A stretch of 64,000 nt of DNA from Citrus sinensis (taxonomy: Eukaryota > Streptophyta > Magnoliopsida > Sapindales > Rutaceae), in assembly GCF_022201045.2 (NCBI RefSeq), contig NC_068558.1:49703501-49767500 (forward strand), given 5' to 3'. The position numbers were made by a program, and so were the translations under genes. The notes under the pieces are model-generated. The model did not search any database. It was not told the DNA's origin and worked only from the letters and a program-made list of their open reading frames with translations. Shown piece by piece: positions 15,515 through 28,700 of this stretch. The stretch's first letter is position 1, and every line of letters begins with the position of its first letter.

Positions 15515-17771
15515 ATGTTGCGATACAGAAAATTATTATAAAAAACAAAAACTGTTCACCTATCTTGAGTTGCCGACAGCAGTAATGACTAATGAACATA
15601 AAAAGAGTGACACTTCCAGAATCCAAATCCAAAAAATCACCTTTCTCGTGGACTAGAAACAATAGCTTTTTGCAAGTTCTTACTAGATTCTATTTATAAG
15701 TTGCTCGGAGTCAGTCAGATCTAGAGAACCCCCCCAGAAAGGCTAACGCCATTGAAACATCTGGCAACTGAGTAACCCAACACCTATTTAAATTAGTCAA
15801 TCTTGTCCTATTTTATATAATAAGACAAGTGAAATCAAACTTCGAGGAGTTATAAATTCGAACATTAATGATCTCCCACTACTGCACTCTGCAGATAGGA
15901 CTAGCCCCTCCCAGACCGTACGTACATTTAAATTTCAAAACGATGACGAAAAACGACAAACTAACTAAGACCCTTTAGATTTGGAAATGTAAATCTAACG
16001 TCTAACGACTTCATCATATTTAATATTGAAGCAATGTCAGGGCCTATGAGCCTATGACTGTAAGTAAGTAACAAAAAAAACAGAGCACATGCATGGCTGT
16101 TGCCTCTTGGCTAATGATAATGAAAGAAAAAGTGTTTAGAAGCAATACTTTTCTCACAAGTGTTGGATTTGCTCTATTTCTTAAACATTTGTAACTAAAA
16201 TAAGATTGGGTAGGAAACAAGATTGTGAAAGCATGTGAAGAAAAATAATAATAAATTGAAAATTGAGAATTCGGTTGCATAGATCTAGGACGTGGGAAAT
16301 CCGAGAAAGTACATGTTAAAAGCTGTACAAACGGTCAACAATTCAAATAAGAATGAGAATTATTTTTCTCACGTTATGACACTGACTTTACAATGAATCA
16401 GAGCCCTCCATTTGACAAAATCGCCTTAACCAACAAAAGCGGACCTTTTATTATTATCTTTTTTTCATTTTTAAAATTTTATATGATACAACAAGGTGGA
16501 CCTTTTTTTTCTTTAGGATGTGACAGTAAGCCATGGATGATAGATTGAACTATTTTGACAATTACACCCAGAAATTTCTAAGTATCGTTATTTGGAATTT
16601 GAAAATTGCATTTGATTTGACGGTGCGAATTTTGGTAAATTTGAGACGAATGTTCATTAGATGAGATCCTATGGGGACCATGAACTGGCAACGATAGGAG
16701 GGAGTGTGTAGATTTGGTCCTCTTTTCTGCTACTGCATAAGGGCTTAGTAGATTTTAGTGTTTCAATTACGTGGGCAGCCTTGGGCCACAGCCATGGTGT
16801 CTTCGTTTGCACCGCAGGCACCGATCGACGATCCTCCTTTCTATCCTCTTCATATATTTGCGCACACGTGTAATTGTATTGTGTGATTAAACATTGTAGA
16901 ACCAAAATTTATTAAAAAAACAAAAAAAAAACAAAAAAAAAACAAAACAAAACAAAACGACTGAACTCAGTTCACGATGCTGGATTGCCAGAATTCCACT
17001 ACTCTATATTTGAAAACGTGGACAAAACTACGTTACAGACTCTGTATGTAACAGCTCAATGGAAATTAATCTTGTATCAGCTAAGTTCCAACAACTTTTC
17101 CTCTCTCCTGCAACGCGTGGCTGCTCCTCATTTGCTGCGTTACATACAGAAACGTATAAGGCCAGATAATTTGTCGTCTTTAACTCTTTAATCTGCATAA
17201 AACGAAACCGGTCAAGTCTTTGACCGGCACGGGGTTGAAATTCGAATTACCCCGGGCATAGTCGTAGATGGATCATGTGGGCCCATCAAACGAGGACGCT
17301 TTGAATCCTACGCTACGCTGCCTGGCCCGACTCAGAAGGCCACTTGTTATATTTTAATAACAAGAAAGAACTACAAAGAAAGAAAAAAGAATCCAGGAAA
17401 GCACGCACGCACGCAGTATCATTTGGGGCTTTGGCATTGACATAGAACAGTGAGTCTCTCTGTGTTCAATACTAGTTAATAAAATTGCACACCTAATAAA
17501 TACGACATAACATAGATTCCAAAGTCCTTTCCCCCCTAAACTGAACAATCACTACTCTCCTCCTTAAATGTACACCCATCTCCCATCCTAGCACTCTGAT
17601 TTTTACTAAAATACATCAGGTTTGCCATGAGTTAAAAAGACAACCAACCACATTACACACGACATAGAACAACACTAATTCAGCTATTTAATTCATTCTT
17701 TCTGGCTGTTAGCTCTAGTTTCCGAGGCAGACAAGCAAAACGGCTTCTACAGAAAGAGTTAAAAGAGTTAA
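15515..17771. other. spacer between epimerase and GBF genes
   Basis: This is upstream DNA of the epimerase gene followed by the 3' flank of the GBF gene. It has an A-rich CAAAA-type simple repeat at about 16912-16957. Short open frames here, such as the one near 16669-16905, show no family resemblance. Confidence 0.45.
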
Positions 17772-20700
17772 TCAGCCTGCAGCCACGGCATCTGTCCTTG
17801 GACTTGCATCCAAAAGCTGATGTAGCTTGGCACCAGAGTTTGAGTTTTTCTCAAACAGGTGACCTCCTTCCTCCATGTTTCTATCAACAGTACCGGAGTT
17901 GTTAACTCTAGATAATAGGTTTTCTGTGCTAACAGGTGTAACCCTCTTGTCCTCGTTCAAAACAATCTCTTGCTTGTTTCCCAGTTGTGCACTCTTCAGT
18001 TTTTCCTGTATGTTAAACCAATTAATAGATTACAACAAAAACATTCGCATACAAAAACACATGACCTGTTGGCTTCATTGGAAAACAAACTAACAGTCCA
18101 GAAAATAATAACATTTATATGGCATACCAGTAATGCTGCGTTTTCTTGCCTCAGTTTCTCAGAATTCTCTGATAATTGATTTATTTCAGACTTGAGGGAA
18201 GCATTCTCATCAATCAAGGAATCAACTTTACGAGAAAGTTCTTCAGCCTCAGCCTGGAAGGAAGTTTTAAATAGGGAGAAGCAAGAAAATTAGCTCCTAT
18301 ATTGATGAGAGCTATACAGTGATTCCAACAATTGAAACAAAGTTTTTAAGTAAGAGTACTCTCACATCTCTTTTTACTTTACCTGCTTCCTCAACCTAGA
18401 CCTTCTAGCAGATTCTCGATTAGATTGTTTCCTCCTTTCCCGTTTCAGCTCCCGTTCATTCTGAGAAAAGGGTACAAAACAATCAAAAATTACTTTCAAC
18501 CGAAAACTTCTAAAGACACTGCATTTACCACCAAAATTCTAAACATAAACTTCTTGGAATACATCAAATCAAAACTTAGAAACAAGCCGCTCCATATCAT
18601 GTTAAAGCAGAGTGGTAAGAAAGATTAAAAATAAAATATAATAAAATAGCATTGGCAAAAAAATACCTGAATCCAGGTTTCAGGAGGTAAAACTGCACAA
18701 GGCTGTGGAACACTGGTTGGACTTGCCTTAACGTTCATGCCAGGTGCATTCCTGAGCTCCAATTTTGTAGGCATGCCAGGAGAAAGCACAGGACCAACGG
18801 GTTTTCCTGAAACAGAAGTGGGAGCAACAGCTGTAGCTAACACCTTATCAGGAGTAGCATTCACACCAACAGGCACAGGAGTTGACTGGATATCAGTTTT
18901 CCCATCTCCTCCTGGCATAGAAGTTAAACAAACCTTATAATATTGCAAACGAGACTAATCAATAGTGTCCCATGGCCCAATTATTTATTTTCATTTCCTT
19001 GCTTTTCCGTTATCCCCCATAGGTGGCATCATATTCACATTGCAAGCTAATTGATAAAATCGGAGCACAGCATGCTATACAGGGCATACAAATTATTCTA
19101 TAGAGCATTCTACAAATCATGAACATAATAATAAATGATTTCTGAATATTATTGGAACAAATCATCACTACTACATTTGCCAATAAGATTCACAAACCCA
19201 CAGGGCACACAGATAAAGTGCTCAATTAAGCCACAAAACAAGTATTTACTCAAGCAAACAAGTTATACTCAATTAGTCTATTCTCGAATCACAGGAAAAA
19301 TTAGAATACCATCATCTCTCATCTACAATGACTAACCACAGAGTGCTCAGTTAAGCCACATAAACTATGCTATCAGAAATGCTGTAAAACAGTGAATAGA
19401 AAATCCATGCCACTAAAATTAACAATCACAGGTATCTACTGTTCATCTATGCCACTTAAATTAACAATCACGGGTCAAAATCTACTGTTCATCTTCATGA
19501 AAACTTGGAGAAGAAACAGAATCATACCAGCAATTGGCGTTCCCTCTCGGCTTCTTTTCTTTCTAGATTGACCTGCCTGATAATAGGACAGACAGCGAAG
19601 ATAGACAAAATTTATAAAATATACCAAAATTATAGCATAAAATGCATAAGAACGTATTCATGTTTCGAAAAGGAAAAATAAGTCCTCACCCTAACTGTAT
19701 TCCCATCACTTCCATCAGTAGAACCGTCGGCCTCACTGTTCAAATTGTCATTCAATTAGCATTAATAGAAAAGATAAACTAGGAACCACGATATGAAAAT
19801 GAATATAAACAACCTCTGTGACGGCCTTTGTTCTGCTCCACCCTCAGCACTCTCAGCACTAGCATTGCCTATTGACATTGCCAGGCCATCTAACCCTTTC
19901 AGCTTCTTTGCTAAACCTCGATCTGCATTTCCTGACGACTTAGTAGGTGCCTCTGTGTTCAATGGGGTTACAGCCTGCATTATCGCATTATAATTACATC
20001 CAAAATCAACTTGTGGGAGCTTAAACTAAAACTGCAATCACAAATGAATTCTATCTCTTCCCAACAACGCATTTCTTACTCATAATTATTTCACCAAAAA
20101 TACAACAAAACATAGCTTTAATGGCTCCACTTACAGCAGGCGAGGTTGGAACACCATGATTGTGTGCATGTGATCCCTAGAATTTTGGGGAAAATCAAAA
20201 GGAAAATAGACACATCAGAAACTTTCTGTCAAACAGGGGGCAACAGCTAAAAGGATTTCCAAACACCACACAAACTCAAATTTTGCACACTACAGATAAA
20301 TAATTATTTCGTAATATAAAAAGTGAAACTCCTCAGGTACCTAATGACAGAATAGACTATTCAAAAGATAACGGGGACATCAACTTACCAAAGGAACAGC
20401 AGGATGTGCATAAACACCTCCAGTAGAATAGATGGCTGCATAAGGCGCTCCATATGGTGGCATCATAGGCTGGAAGAAATAAACAGATGCTAAATTATCC
20501 CAATCATGTATTAACTTAATTCACTCCTCAGAATAAGGAAATGATATATACTGTTCCCAACTTAAATAATAAGGTAAAGCAATCCTCGTGAGCTTTGAGC
20601 AATACCTGGGCTGGGCCCCACATGTAGGGTTGAGGAGCATGACCAGATGCAATGGGTGAGTTGTAATATGGCGGAATAGCAACTCGGGGGCCATAATAAG

Positions 20701-21060
20701 CCTAAAGATGTAAAGAAAGAACATAATTCCCCATTAGCAACTTCACTATAAACAGTGCATTAAAACGAAACTGGGAAACAAAGTGTACAGATAAAGTAAA
20801 TAACCTGCATAGCTGCCCAATCAGTATACATATGAATATTGCCTTGATCCTGCCAATTAAACAATTTCACAAATACTCAGATGCAAACTTCAGCAGTTAA
20901 ACGCCACAAGATATGGGGGAAATTGTTTCTTCCAAGCAAATACTCCATCTTTGCTATTGAATTCTATAAAGGAATAATGTATAATTTCTCAGCTCACCGA
21001 AGGTGGAGGTGAAGATGGTTTTTCAGACTTGAAGGACTTTCCATCTTCATTGTTCCCCAT
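17772..21060 (-). CDS. GBF3: G-box-binding bZIP transcription factor (GBF3 type, group G)
   Basis: Twelve exons give 421 residues: 20998-21060, 20805-20849, 20606-20701, 20389-20469, 20135-20176, 19814-19974, 19690-19735, 19528-19576, 18667-18911, 18383-18460, 18128-18253 and 17772-18005. All junctions are GT-AG and in frame. The N-terminus carries the GBF proline-rich activation region (DWAAMQAYYGPRV, then PYMWGP and PMMPPYGAPYAAIY). The basic region at 277-302 contains NRESARRSRLRKQ. A perfect six-heptad leucine zipper follows with Leu308, 315, 322, 329, 336 and 343. The C-terminus is LHQLLDASPRTDAVAAG, as in GBF3. Such factors bind CACGTG elements as homo- or heterodimers in light- and ABA-responsive promoters. 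GBF2 is the main alternative assignment. Intron 8 holds a small tandem duplication at 19407-19494. Confidence 0.96.
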
Positions 21061-22330
21061 GGCCAACCACCAAACTGGAAACCCTCAGTTGATTTTTGAT
21101 GATGCAAGAAGTTCCAAAGAGCAAGCAGCCTAAAAAGACAAGAGAACAGTAATGATACAATTAAACAAAACATAGTTTCGAATACAATCATTCATATACA
21201 TAAAATTTCCATAAATTCTCAATACATATGAAATATGAAGAAATCATCCCTTTCTTAACTAGAAAATACAGAGAATAGAAATGCACCACCTTCGGAGTAA
21301 ATAAATTCATCAATACTTTGAAGGCTATCGCAATTAAATTCATCAGCTCCAAAATTCACTTTAAAGTTTAAAAAACTCAACATATCATAAAGAAATAAAA
21401 TAATAAGAAGAAGAAGAAGAATCAAGAAAGCCCTCAGAAAAAGTCTGAAAGGCCAGAGGGTACAACTGTCTTTACGGTACCCAACGATTGAAAAAGAAAG
21501 TGATCTATGCAAACAAGAAAGGGATTATCAAAGACAACACGTCCATCTCACAAGGATGGTATGAGATACAAATACGAAAATACCCTTGAAACTGCGATGG
21601 AAAACTCCTGCAGTTTTTTCTTTCATGATAACTCGTAACGCTCGGGATTTCGTCCGTCAATTCACGGAAACATAAGCAAACAGTGAGTCACTTTCTTTTT
21701 TTTAATTTTTTACAAATATCTCTCCCTCTCGAGGTAATAAAATTTCAGATGTAAAGAAGCCGTAAACGAGAAATTGTAAGAATCTACAAGTGAAGGAAGA
21801 ACTGAGGGAACCAGATGAGTTTAATCAAAAATACTTTTTGTTCGTACAGTCTGTTCATGTGTTCCCCCCCCCCCCCCACCAAAATAAAAATCATACAAAG
21901 TTTAGTTATTTAAACAGGAGTTATGTTGTTCAAGTGCACGATAATCCGACATTCGTAAAATTCCAATATTGCATCAGTTTCCTGCATGCGCTCACCAACC
22001 AAACGACAACTAATCACCGTAGTTTAACGACCACAACAATTTCATGCACCTCTCTCACCATGTAAGAGAAACAAAGTTATCTTCTAACGCAACAGTGAAA
22101 ATAAAAATTAATAAAATTTAAAAAGTTCATTATTACCTGAAATTATCGAACACCAAGTCTCCTTCCTGCCTAAAGTCCAGGAATTTGAATGCTTAAACCG
22201 TTAAATTTTGAAACGCCGTCGGTTTTATGAAAATTTCTATAAGGAAATTGTGAGGCTCGGCATTCTCTCGTTAAGGTTCGCTAAACAGGAGCTGAAGAGT
22301 TGTGTTTTTTTACAGAGAACAGAAGAGAGG
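21061..22330 (-). other. probable GBF3 leader with a 1-kb 5' UTR intron
   Basis: On the minus strand a good acceptor (CTTTTTAG before 21130) and a good donor (TTTCAG/GTAATA at 22137/22136) frame an intron of about 1.0 kb in the leader. The distal leader would start near a CT-rich stretch that reads as a GA repeat at about 22328-22352 on the plus strand. This is inferred from splice-site shape only. A 15-base C-run lies at about 21863-21877 inside the proposed intron. Confidence 0.4.
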
Positions 22331-22352
22331 AGAGAGAGAGAGAGAGAAAGAA

Positions 22353-23979
22353 GAGGTGGGGAAGAAGAAGGAGGAGCGCCAGGGCACCATCCACGTCACC
22401 ATACGCGTGTCGTATACAAATACACCGTTTATACGTGGGCAAAGTTGGTTGTTGAGTTGGCCCATCGATAATCGCGCTGGCCATTTTTATTTATTCCAAC
22501 GTCACTTCTACCGTAGACGTGGCCGTTTCTAACTCGATCTACGCGTCCCTTGCCCTGGGTCCAACCTATTCCACCCTCATGTGGCTTACGTGTTCTGTTT
22601 TCGTTTTGATTTTTTTTTTTGTAATTAAATAATTCAGATTTTTTCAATTGGATTAGACAATTAACTAGAATGAATAGGTCCTTTGGAATCCACGACTGGC
22701 TAGCGGCCGCTGGCCTGGCCAGTCATTGACGAGCAATATGGGGTTCCTTAGCCACGCTTTTAACTCCTTACGATTTTATTTGATATTTTCTTAATTTTCA
22801 ATCTGCTTCTTCAGATTTTAATGCAACTTAATTTAATTAATTAATTAGATTTTTCTACTCTTTTAACTTAATTTGACCTTTTGCAAATAACTTGGCATTG
22901 CCAAACAGCTTTTACCTTCTCGGCATAAATGATAAAGGGTTGCAACAGTGACAATGACGATGAGAATAATAATAAAATCAAATGCTATCATAATGTTATG
23001 ATATTAATTTTCGACTTAACACCATAACATCACAAGAGCGTCAATAAAAAATTCTTAATAATAAAAATTTTAAAAAATTCTTCGTATAAGATATTTTTCT
23101 CTTTCTTAATATTAAAAAGTAATTTTTTCTCTTTAAATAATACTATATTAATTTTAATATCATTATTATTGGACGAGGGGAAGTACTATAAGTAGGTTAA
23201 TAAAAAAAAATGGAGGATTGTTAAATTTGATGAGAGGATAATTTGATTAATATAATATGAATTTATTTCTATTTAAATAATCTTTTTGGAGAAAACTTAT
23301 TGTTTTACTCCTCTGTTTACCACATAATTATTGAATAAAATCCTCTTTAATTCCTATAATTTGATATTAATATTTATTAAGTAGTTATATTTTAAAACAT
23401 ACCTCAAAATACCCATGTTACTAAATTAGTTAAAAATCTTGTCATTGCTTTTTGTTTCTCTTATTCTCTATGCTTACTTTTACATCAGTACCGTTCGCAA
23501 TAATTTGTTTTGACATTAACAAAAGAAAAAGTTTAGTGTTTACGAATCAATATCCACCATCCGATGAAACCAATGGCCACAGTTACTTTCATTCTTCATT
23601 ACCAATGCGCTCATTTCTCACTCACCACAACACCCCCTTTTGGAGAAATTTTAGACTACTTCAAATATATTATAACTAATTAATGTATGCATGATATATA
23701 TAATTAAATTTAATATAATCATTATTTGTATGATAATAGTTTAAAATAAATACACTCAAGTCATAATATCATTACTTATTATATAAATGACATGGTACCG
23801 CAAATGTATTTTAAAATTTCAAATTCAACTTTCCTTGGCTACACTTTCTATATAATTGAACTTTCTTTTCTTTTTGTTTTCATCATGGTTTGCACGAATG
23901 AAGTTGATCGTGATATGTAGTCTTCTCAGCACAACCTGATTAATACTTTTGTCAATTTTATGGAAATGGATTCATCAAA
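22353..23979. other. AT-rich intergenic DNA
   Basis: This is the start of the long gap between the divergent GBF3 and GDSL genes. I see only AT-rich sequence and no gene. Confidence 0.45.
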
Positions 23980-23995
23980 TTGTGCCCTCGTTGTT

Positions 23996-24352
23996 TTTTT
24001 TTTTTTTTTAAACTGATTAAGCATCAGGTTACTGTATTACACAGAGAGATATATACAACTGCTATGACAGCAGGTCATTACACTGATATTTACAATCAGA
24101 TATATATACATGAGACTTATATTATTACATTTTTTATTCTATGAAGTACATGCTCATCTAAATACCACTCACAGAGGAGAGATGTCTCTACTCCACTCGC
24201 ATTTCGCAAGGAAGAAATACGTTATAAGAAATTTCCACACAATTATATTTAATTGAGGGAGGTTGAGTCTGTGGGGACTCAAACCATTACCCTCATAGTC
24301 ATACTTAACTTTGAGGGCAATGGTCCACGACTGGGCTACAAGCTCAAGTGAC
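23996..24352 (-). mobile_element. tRNA-derived SINE with a 16-bp target-site duplication
   Basis: The element is on the minus strand. Its head has tRNA-like pol III promoter boxes: an A box like TAGCCCAGTCGTGG and a B box like GGTTTGAGTCCCC. Its tail is the T-run at 23996-24010, which reads as an A-run on the element strand. It is flanked by a perfect 16-bp duplication, TTGTGCCCTCGTTGTT, at 23980-23995 and 24353-24368. The body shares its order of motifs with the SINEs at 40.7 and 53.1 kb. The intact duplication suggests a fairly young insertion. Confidence 0.9.
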
Positions 24353-24997
24353 TTGTGCCCTCGTTGTTAATCTTGACAAGTTAATGCTTTTGTCATTTGT
24401 GCTTACTCCATGGCAGTCCCACACTTGAACAGAAGCAAGCGAGAGGCTGCAACTGCAAAGCCATTAAATTATCCAGTGAAATCGATACGATGTTTTGCTT
24501 TTTTGTTCAATAGTACAATAAAATAATATTATTCATCAGGGTGGATATTGATTGATAATTTTTCCTTCTGATTAATGTCAAAAAATAATAATATAAAGGT
24601 TATTATTGTAAAAGTAAATAAAAAAAATGAATACGACGATAAGAGTGTTATTAATTTAACAACAATAATATTTTGAGATATTTTTTTAAATATTTGAACT
24701 ATACAAATATTTACTCCATATGAAAGTAAATAAGAATTTAAAAAATAAAATTGAATGAATATTTTAGTAATGTTATAAGATTTTATAGTTAGTTTTATCA
24801 TCATTATACGAGATCATTCTGTTAAAATATCAAGTACTCTTTCATTTTTGCCACAGACACTCTCCCCAAGAGAAATAAAACTTTTATGTATAATACATAA
24901 ATAACAAAAACTAAGAACATTTTTGTTATTTGATTCGCATGTAATTTAATCAAAACGATAATGTTTTTACTAAAGAACGACTCTCTCTATCTCTGTA

Positions 24998-24999
<2 letters not shown>

Positions 25000-25033
<34 letters not shown>
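25000..25033. repeat. (AT)n microsatellite
   Basis: An uninterrupted AT dinucleotide run of about 17 units, followed by ACGGTACC. Confidence 0.95.
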
Positions 25034-25034
<1 letters not shown>

Positions 25035-25669
25035 GGTACCGACATCATCAACGTGATGTTAATCTAAATATAATATACTATATGCAAGAGAGTAGGACCT
25101 AAAGAAAATTATGAAAATGTGTATATTTCTGACATGTAGGCACTATAACCCTACAACAATGCATTAAAACCTTCGTACATATTATGTACAGGAATAGCCT
25201 TTTTATGATAATAAAATAATCTTGGTCCCAATTTAACCTAGTTATAAATAAAAATAAATTGTACATTGTAATAAGTTATAATTCTTTTAAATCTTGTCCT
25301 AAGGAAATTACCTTCACATAGTTACAATTATATGTATATTACCATAAATTAATCATTCTTAAGCAGAGGTGCTCACATCAGTGTCAACGCTTTTATAATG
25401 TTGTAAACCATTGAAAAATCATTTCACACTTGTAAAAGCATTTGACATCGGTATAAAGTCTCAAATTCGCATGAAAATTTGTGGAGACCCTATAAAGAAT
25501 ATTTTGTAATTCTTCAAATTATGTTTTTCTTTTATCAATATCTATATGTTGGATTTGACATGCTTCTTTAAATGATTATTATTGTCGTACATTTTTTTAT
25601 ATCACTTGTGTTATGGATAATTAAGCCAAAATAATAATTTTTATAATTATACCTTATTTACAACCTGAC

Positions 25670-25703
25670 GATGATGATGATGATGATCATCATCATCATC
25701 ATT
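25670..25703. repeat. (GAT)n/(ATC)n palindrome
   Basis: A GAT trinucleotide run switches to its own complement, ATC, at a central GATC (25685-25688). This makes a 34-bp inverted repeat with one mismatch and no loop. It would be a cruciform or hairpin-prone microsatellite. Confidence 0.85.
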
Positions 25704-28700
25704 GTCATCGTCATCATTAGTGGCAGTTGGCGATGACCTGCTGCTGGTTCGATGAGTAGCGAGCGAATATCGCCTAATGATTAGTGACGCAATGTTAACA
25801 AGTGCTTATATGCAATAAGATCAAATGACGTTGTTATTGGTTTGAATTTGATGAATGTGGAATTTGGAATTTCGGTTTGATTTTTCATTCTTTTTTTTTT
25901 TGTTATGAAATCAAGGAAAAATGGAAATTAAGAAATTTAGTTGGAGTCAAAAAGTCAGTTTTCAGAATGAAAATTTGATTCCTAATGCCTTATGAGAATC
26001 AAGTTCTTATTCGCTCATCCTAAAATTGTGTAGACCAACATATTTTATTTTCATTTTTCCTTGTAATTTAACAAGTAAACACTTTCTATCATTCTGATTT
26101 CGAATTCTAATTTCTCAATTTCATAAGTAAATGCACCTAAGAAGTAACGAAACATAAAAAACTAATTGAAGAAAATAATTATAATCTACTTTATTCATAT
26201 AAAAGGACTTGCTCTTTTGGACAAGATGGATGCATGAAAGAGATATTAAAAAAATTATAAATAAAAAAATATTTTTCTTCATATAGTTTCCCAATATTAT
26301 TATTATTATTTTACGTTCACTTGTCTTCTTCGTTTCCCACAAAATTTATTTGTTCTCAAGTAAGTAAAAGAAAATACATTATATCTCTATAATTAATATT
26401 GCATGAAATAAGTCTGAAACGTAATTAAAAGTTAAATTAATCTATTTGATTTTGTATCTAAATTTTAGCTTTGCACGAGCAATATCTAGTACTGTAAATA
26501 TTTATTTTATCTCAAAAGGTAGGAAAAAATTGTTACTTTAGCTACTTAACAAGTTATATCATTCATTCAATTATATAACAAACATCTTATTAAAATTATT
26601 AAATTATTCTTATTAAAATTATTAAATTAATACGAAACTAAAACCCGGAAAGGTTTTGATTATTATTGAATGTAGAGTTCGGACTAACGAAAATTAATGA
26701 AATTCGGTTCCAGCACAATGATAGTAGTGGACGGCTGGATATTCAGGCAACGCCGAAGCTGGCTCCGACAGCCGACGCGGAGAGCGCGCCCCATATCAGA
26801 CGCATTTCGTTTTGACTTGAAGATCAAGCAAATCTCCAATCCTGGCCGTCCATTCACGATGCCTCACTTTTCCACATCAACTCAAGGAGGCCCAAGTGTA
26901 CGCACAGAATTAACCACCCTAAATTCCTAACTAATAAATAGAAAAACTAAAACTAAAACTACGAGGCAATATTAACATAAAATTTTGTGGGACCCATAAC
27001 TGACGCGAACAATATCTACGGATATAAATGTCTCAATCCTACGATCTCTAAGGAGCCATGACACTCCCAAAAGAAGAGGGTGTTTTGATTACCGTGGTCC
27101 CCACGCATGTCGGTCATACGTGTTGCATGGAGACTGACGTGTCTCGCACAGACGGATTCAGAACTAGGCGGGTCCTGCAGGCAAGGTGGGTTGCATTGCC
27201 AGCTCATATTTTCACGTTCCCTTGAGACTTTCTAGAGATCTACAGGACCCACTTGTCGCTGCCATTTCTCCACGTGGGAGAGATCCACGTGCCGCCCTAT
27301 CATTGAAGGAACTGCATGCCCTTCATCGTCTTAACAGGAAAGGTAAAATAAAATCTAAATTGAGTAGGCAGCACTGCATAAAATTTAATATAAATTAATT
27401 TTAGTAATTATTCGATATGTAAATATCAAGAGTAGTTTTATATAATACAAATTATAATCTGAACAAATCTCATGTAATTTAAAAAAAAATAAATTAAATA
27501 AAAAGTAATGTTAAAAAATTTATATAAGTAGTAAAATTGTTAGTTCATACTCCAATCTCATATTTAAAAAAAAAAAATCATACTTTAATCTTGTACGATG
27601 TACACTTATACATTCACCATGAATTCGATTCAATATGTATGAAATAATTTTTCTTGATTTGAATCATTAGTTATAAACATTTATCGTAATGTCAGAATAT
27701 TGTAATATTACTTGCCTTTTATTTTCAAATTGGAGGTTTAAGTTATTTACTCTTACAAAGCAACTAATTTGTAATATTACTCCAACTGCCATTGTTTTTT
27801 CAATACCAGAAACAACTAGTTTGAAAATTCTACTATCAATAAATTATGTTGTACTTACAAAAATTTCATATTTAAAAGGAGGACCTGTCTATGGTACAGA
27901 TTCTGTAACAAACATCTCCCGACATCCCACCATCCGATCTTCTATTGTTAAGTTTCTCACTCCACATCCAACGGCTGATGCTGCAGTCCGTAGCTTACAG
28001 ATGCTGTAAGCTAGTCAAGTCCTTAAAAGGGTACAATGGCATGCATGTTCAAATCCATTGGCAATAAAAGCGCGCACGTGACAGGGCCTAGTGGGGTGTC
28101 ACCCAAGCGTCAGAAAGACACGTCAGGGGAAAATCAGGGCCGTTGATTATCTGGCAATACTAACGGTGATGCGTGTTTCTCGGTGGACTGAAAAAGAGAC
28201 ATGTGATTGGACGCTGGAAGGATCTGACGTGGTGACCATCTTCTTTTTTCCGTCCATTTTTTTAATTTATCAGACCAGGCATCCTTCCCGACAAGGTGAC
28301 GTGTGTGGCAGGCACATGGTTTACTACGCAATTTAGATGGGTCCCATGTGACGTGGACGCGAAGAAAACGTTCAGATCGGATCCCATTTTGGTCAAAATA
28401 AAAAACTGAATCCTTTTTTTCACAATATATCCTCAGTGGAATTCTATATTAACAAAAGTGACCCTACCTGCCGCAATTTTGGAAGTCGGTAGCCTTTGAT
28501 CCCGGGCCTTGTTCACACTGAAGGACGAAGGGATTCAGTGGGGTTGAAGAGGGAATTACAATTTCAACCCGGATAGAATTGAAATAAATTTTGGTGTCTC
28601 ATGTTTGTTTTAAATTCATTAACCATTAATTTTTAGTTTCATAAAAAGAAAGAAATGGAAAAAAAAAACACTTTTAAATCGTAAAAATCTTCGTACGGGG

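Noticed and set aside
16669-16905. 78-codon minus-strand frame
   Set aside because: Random composition, and no conserved motif that I recognise.
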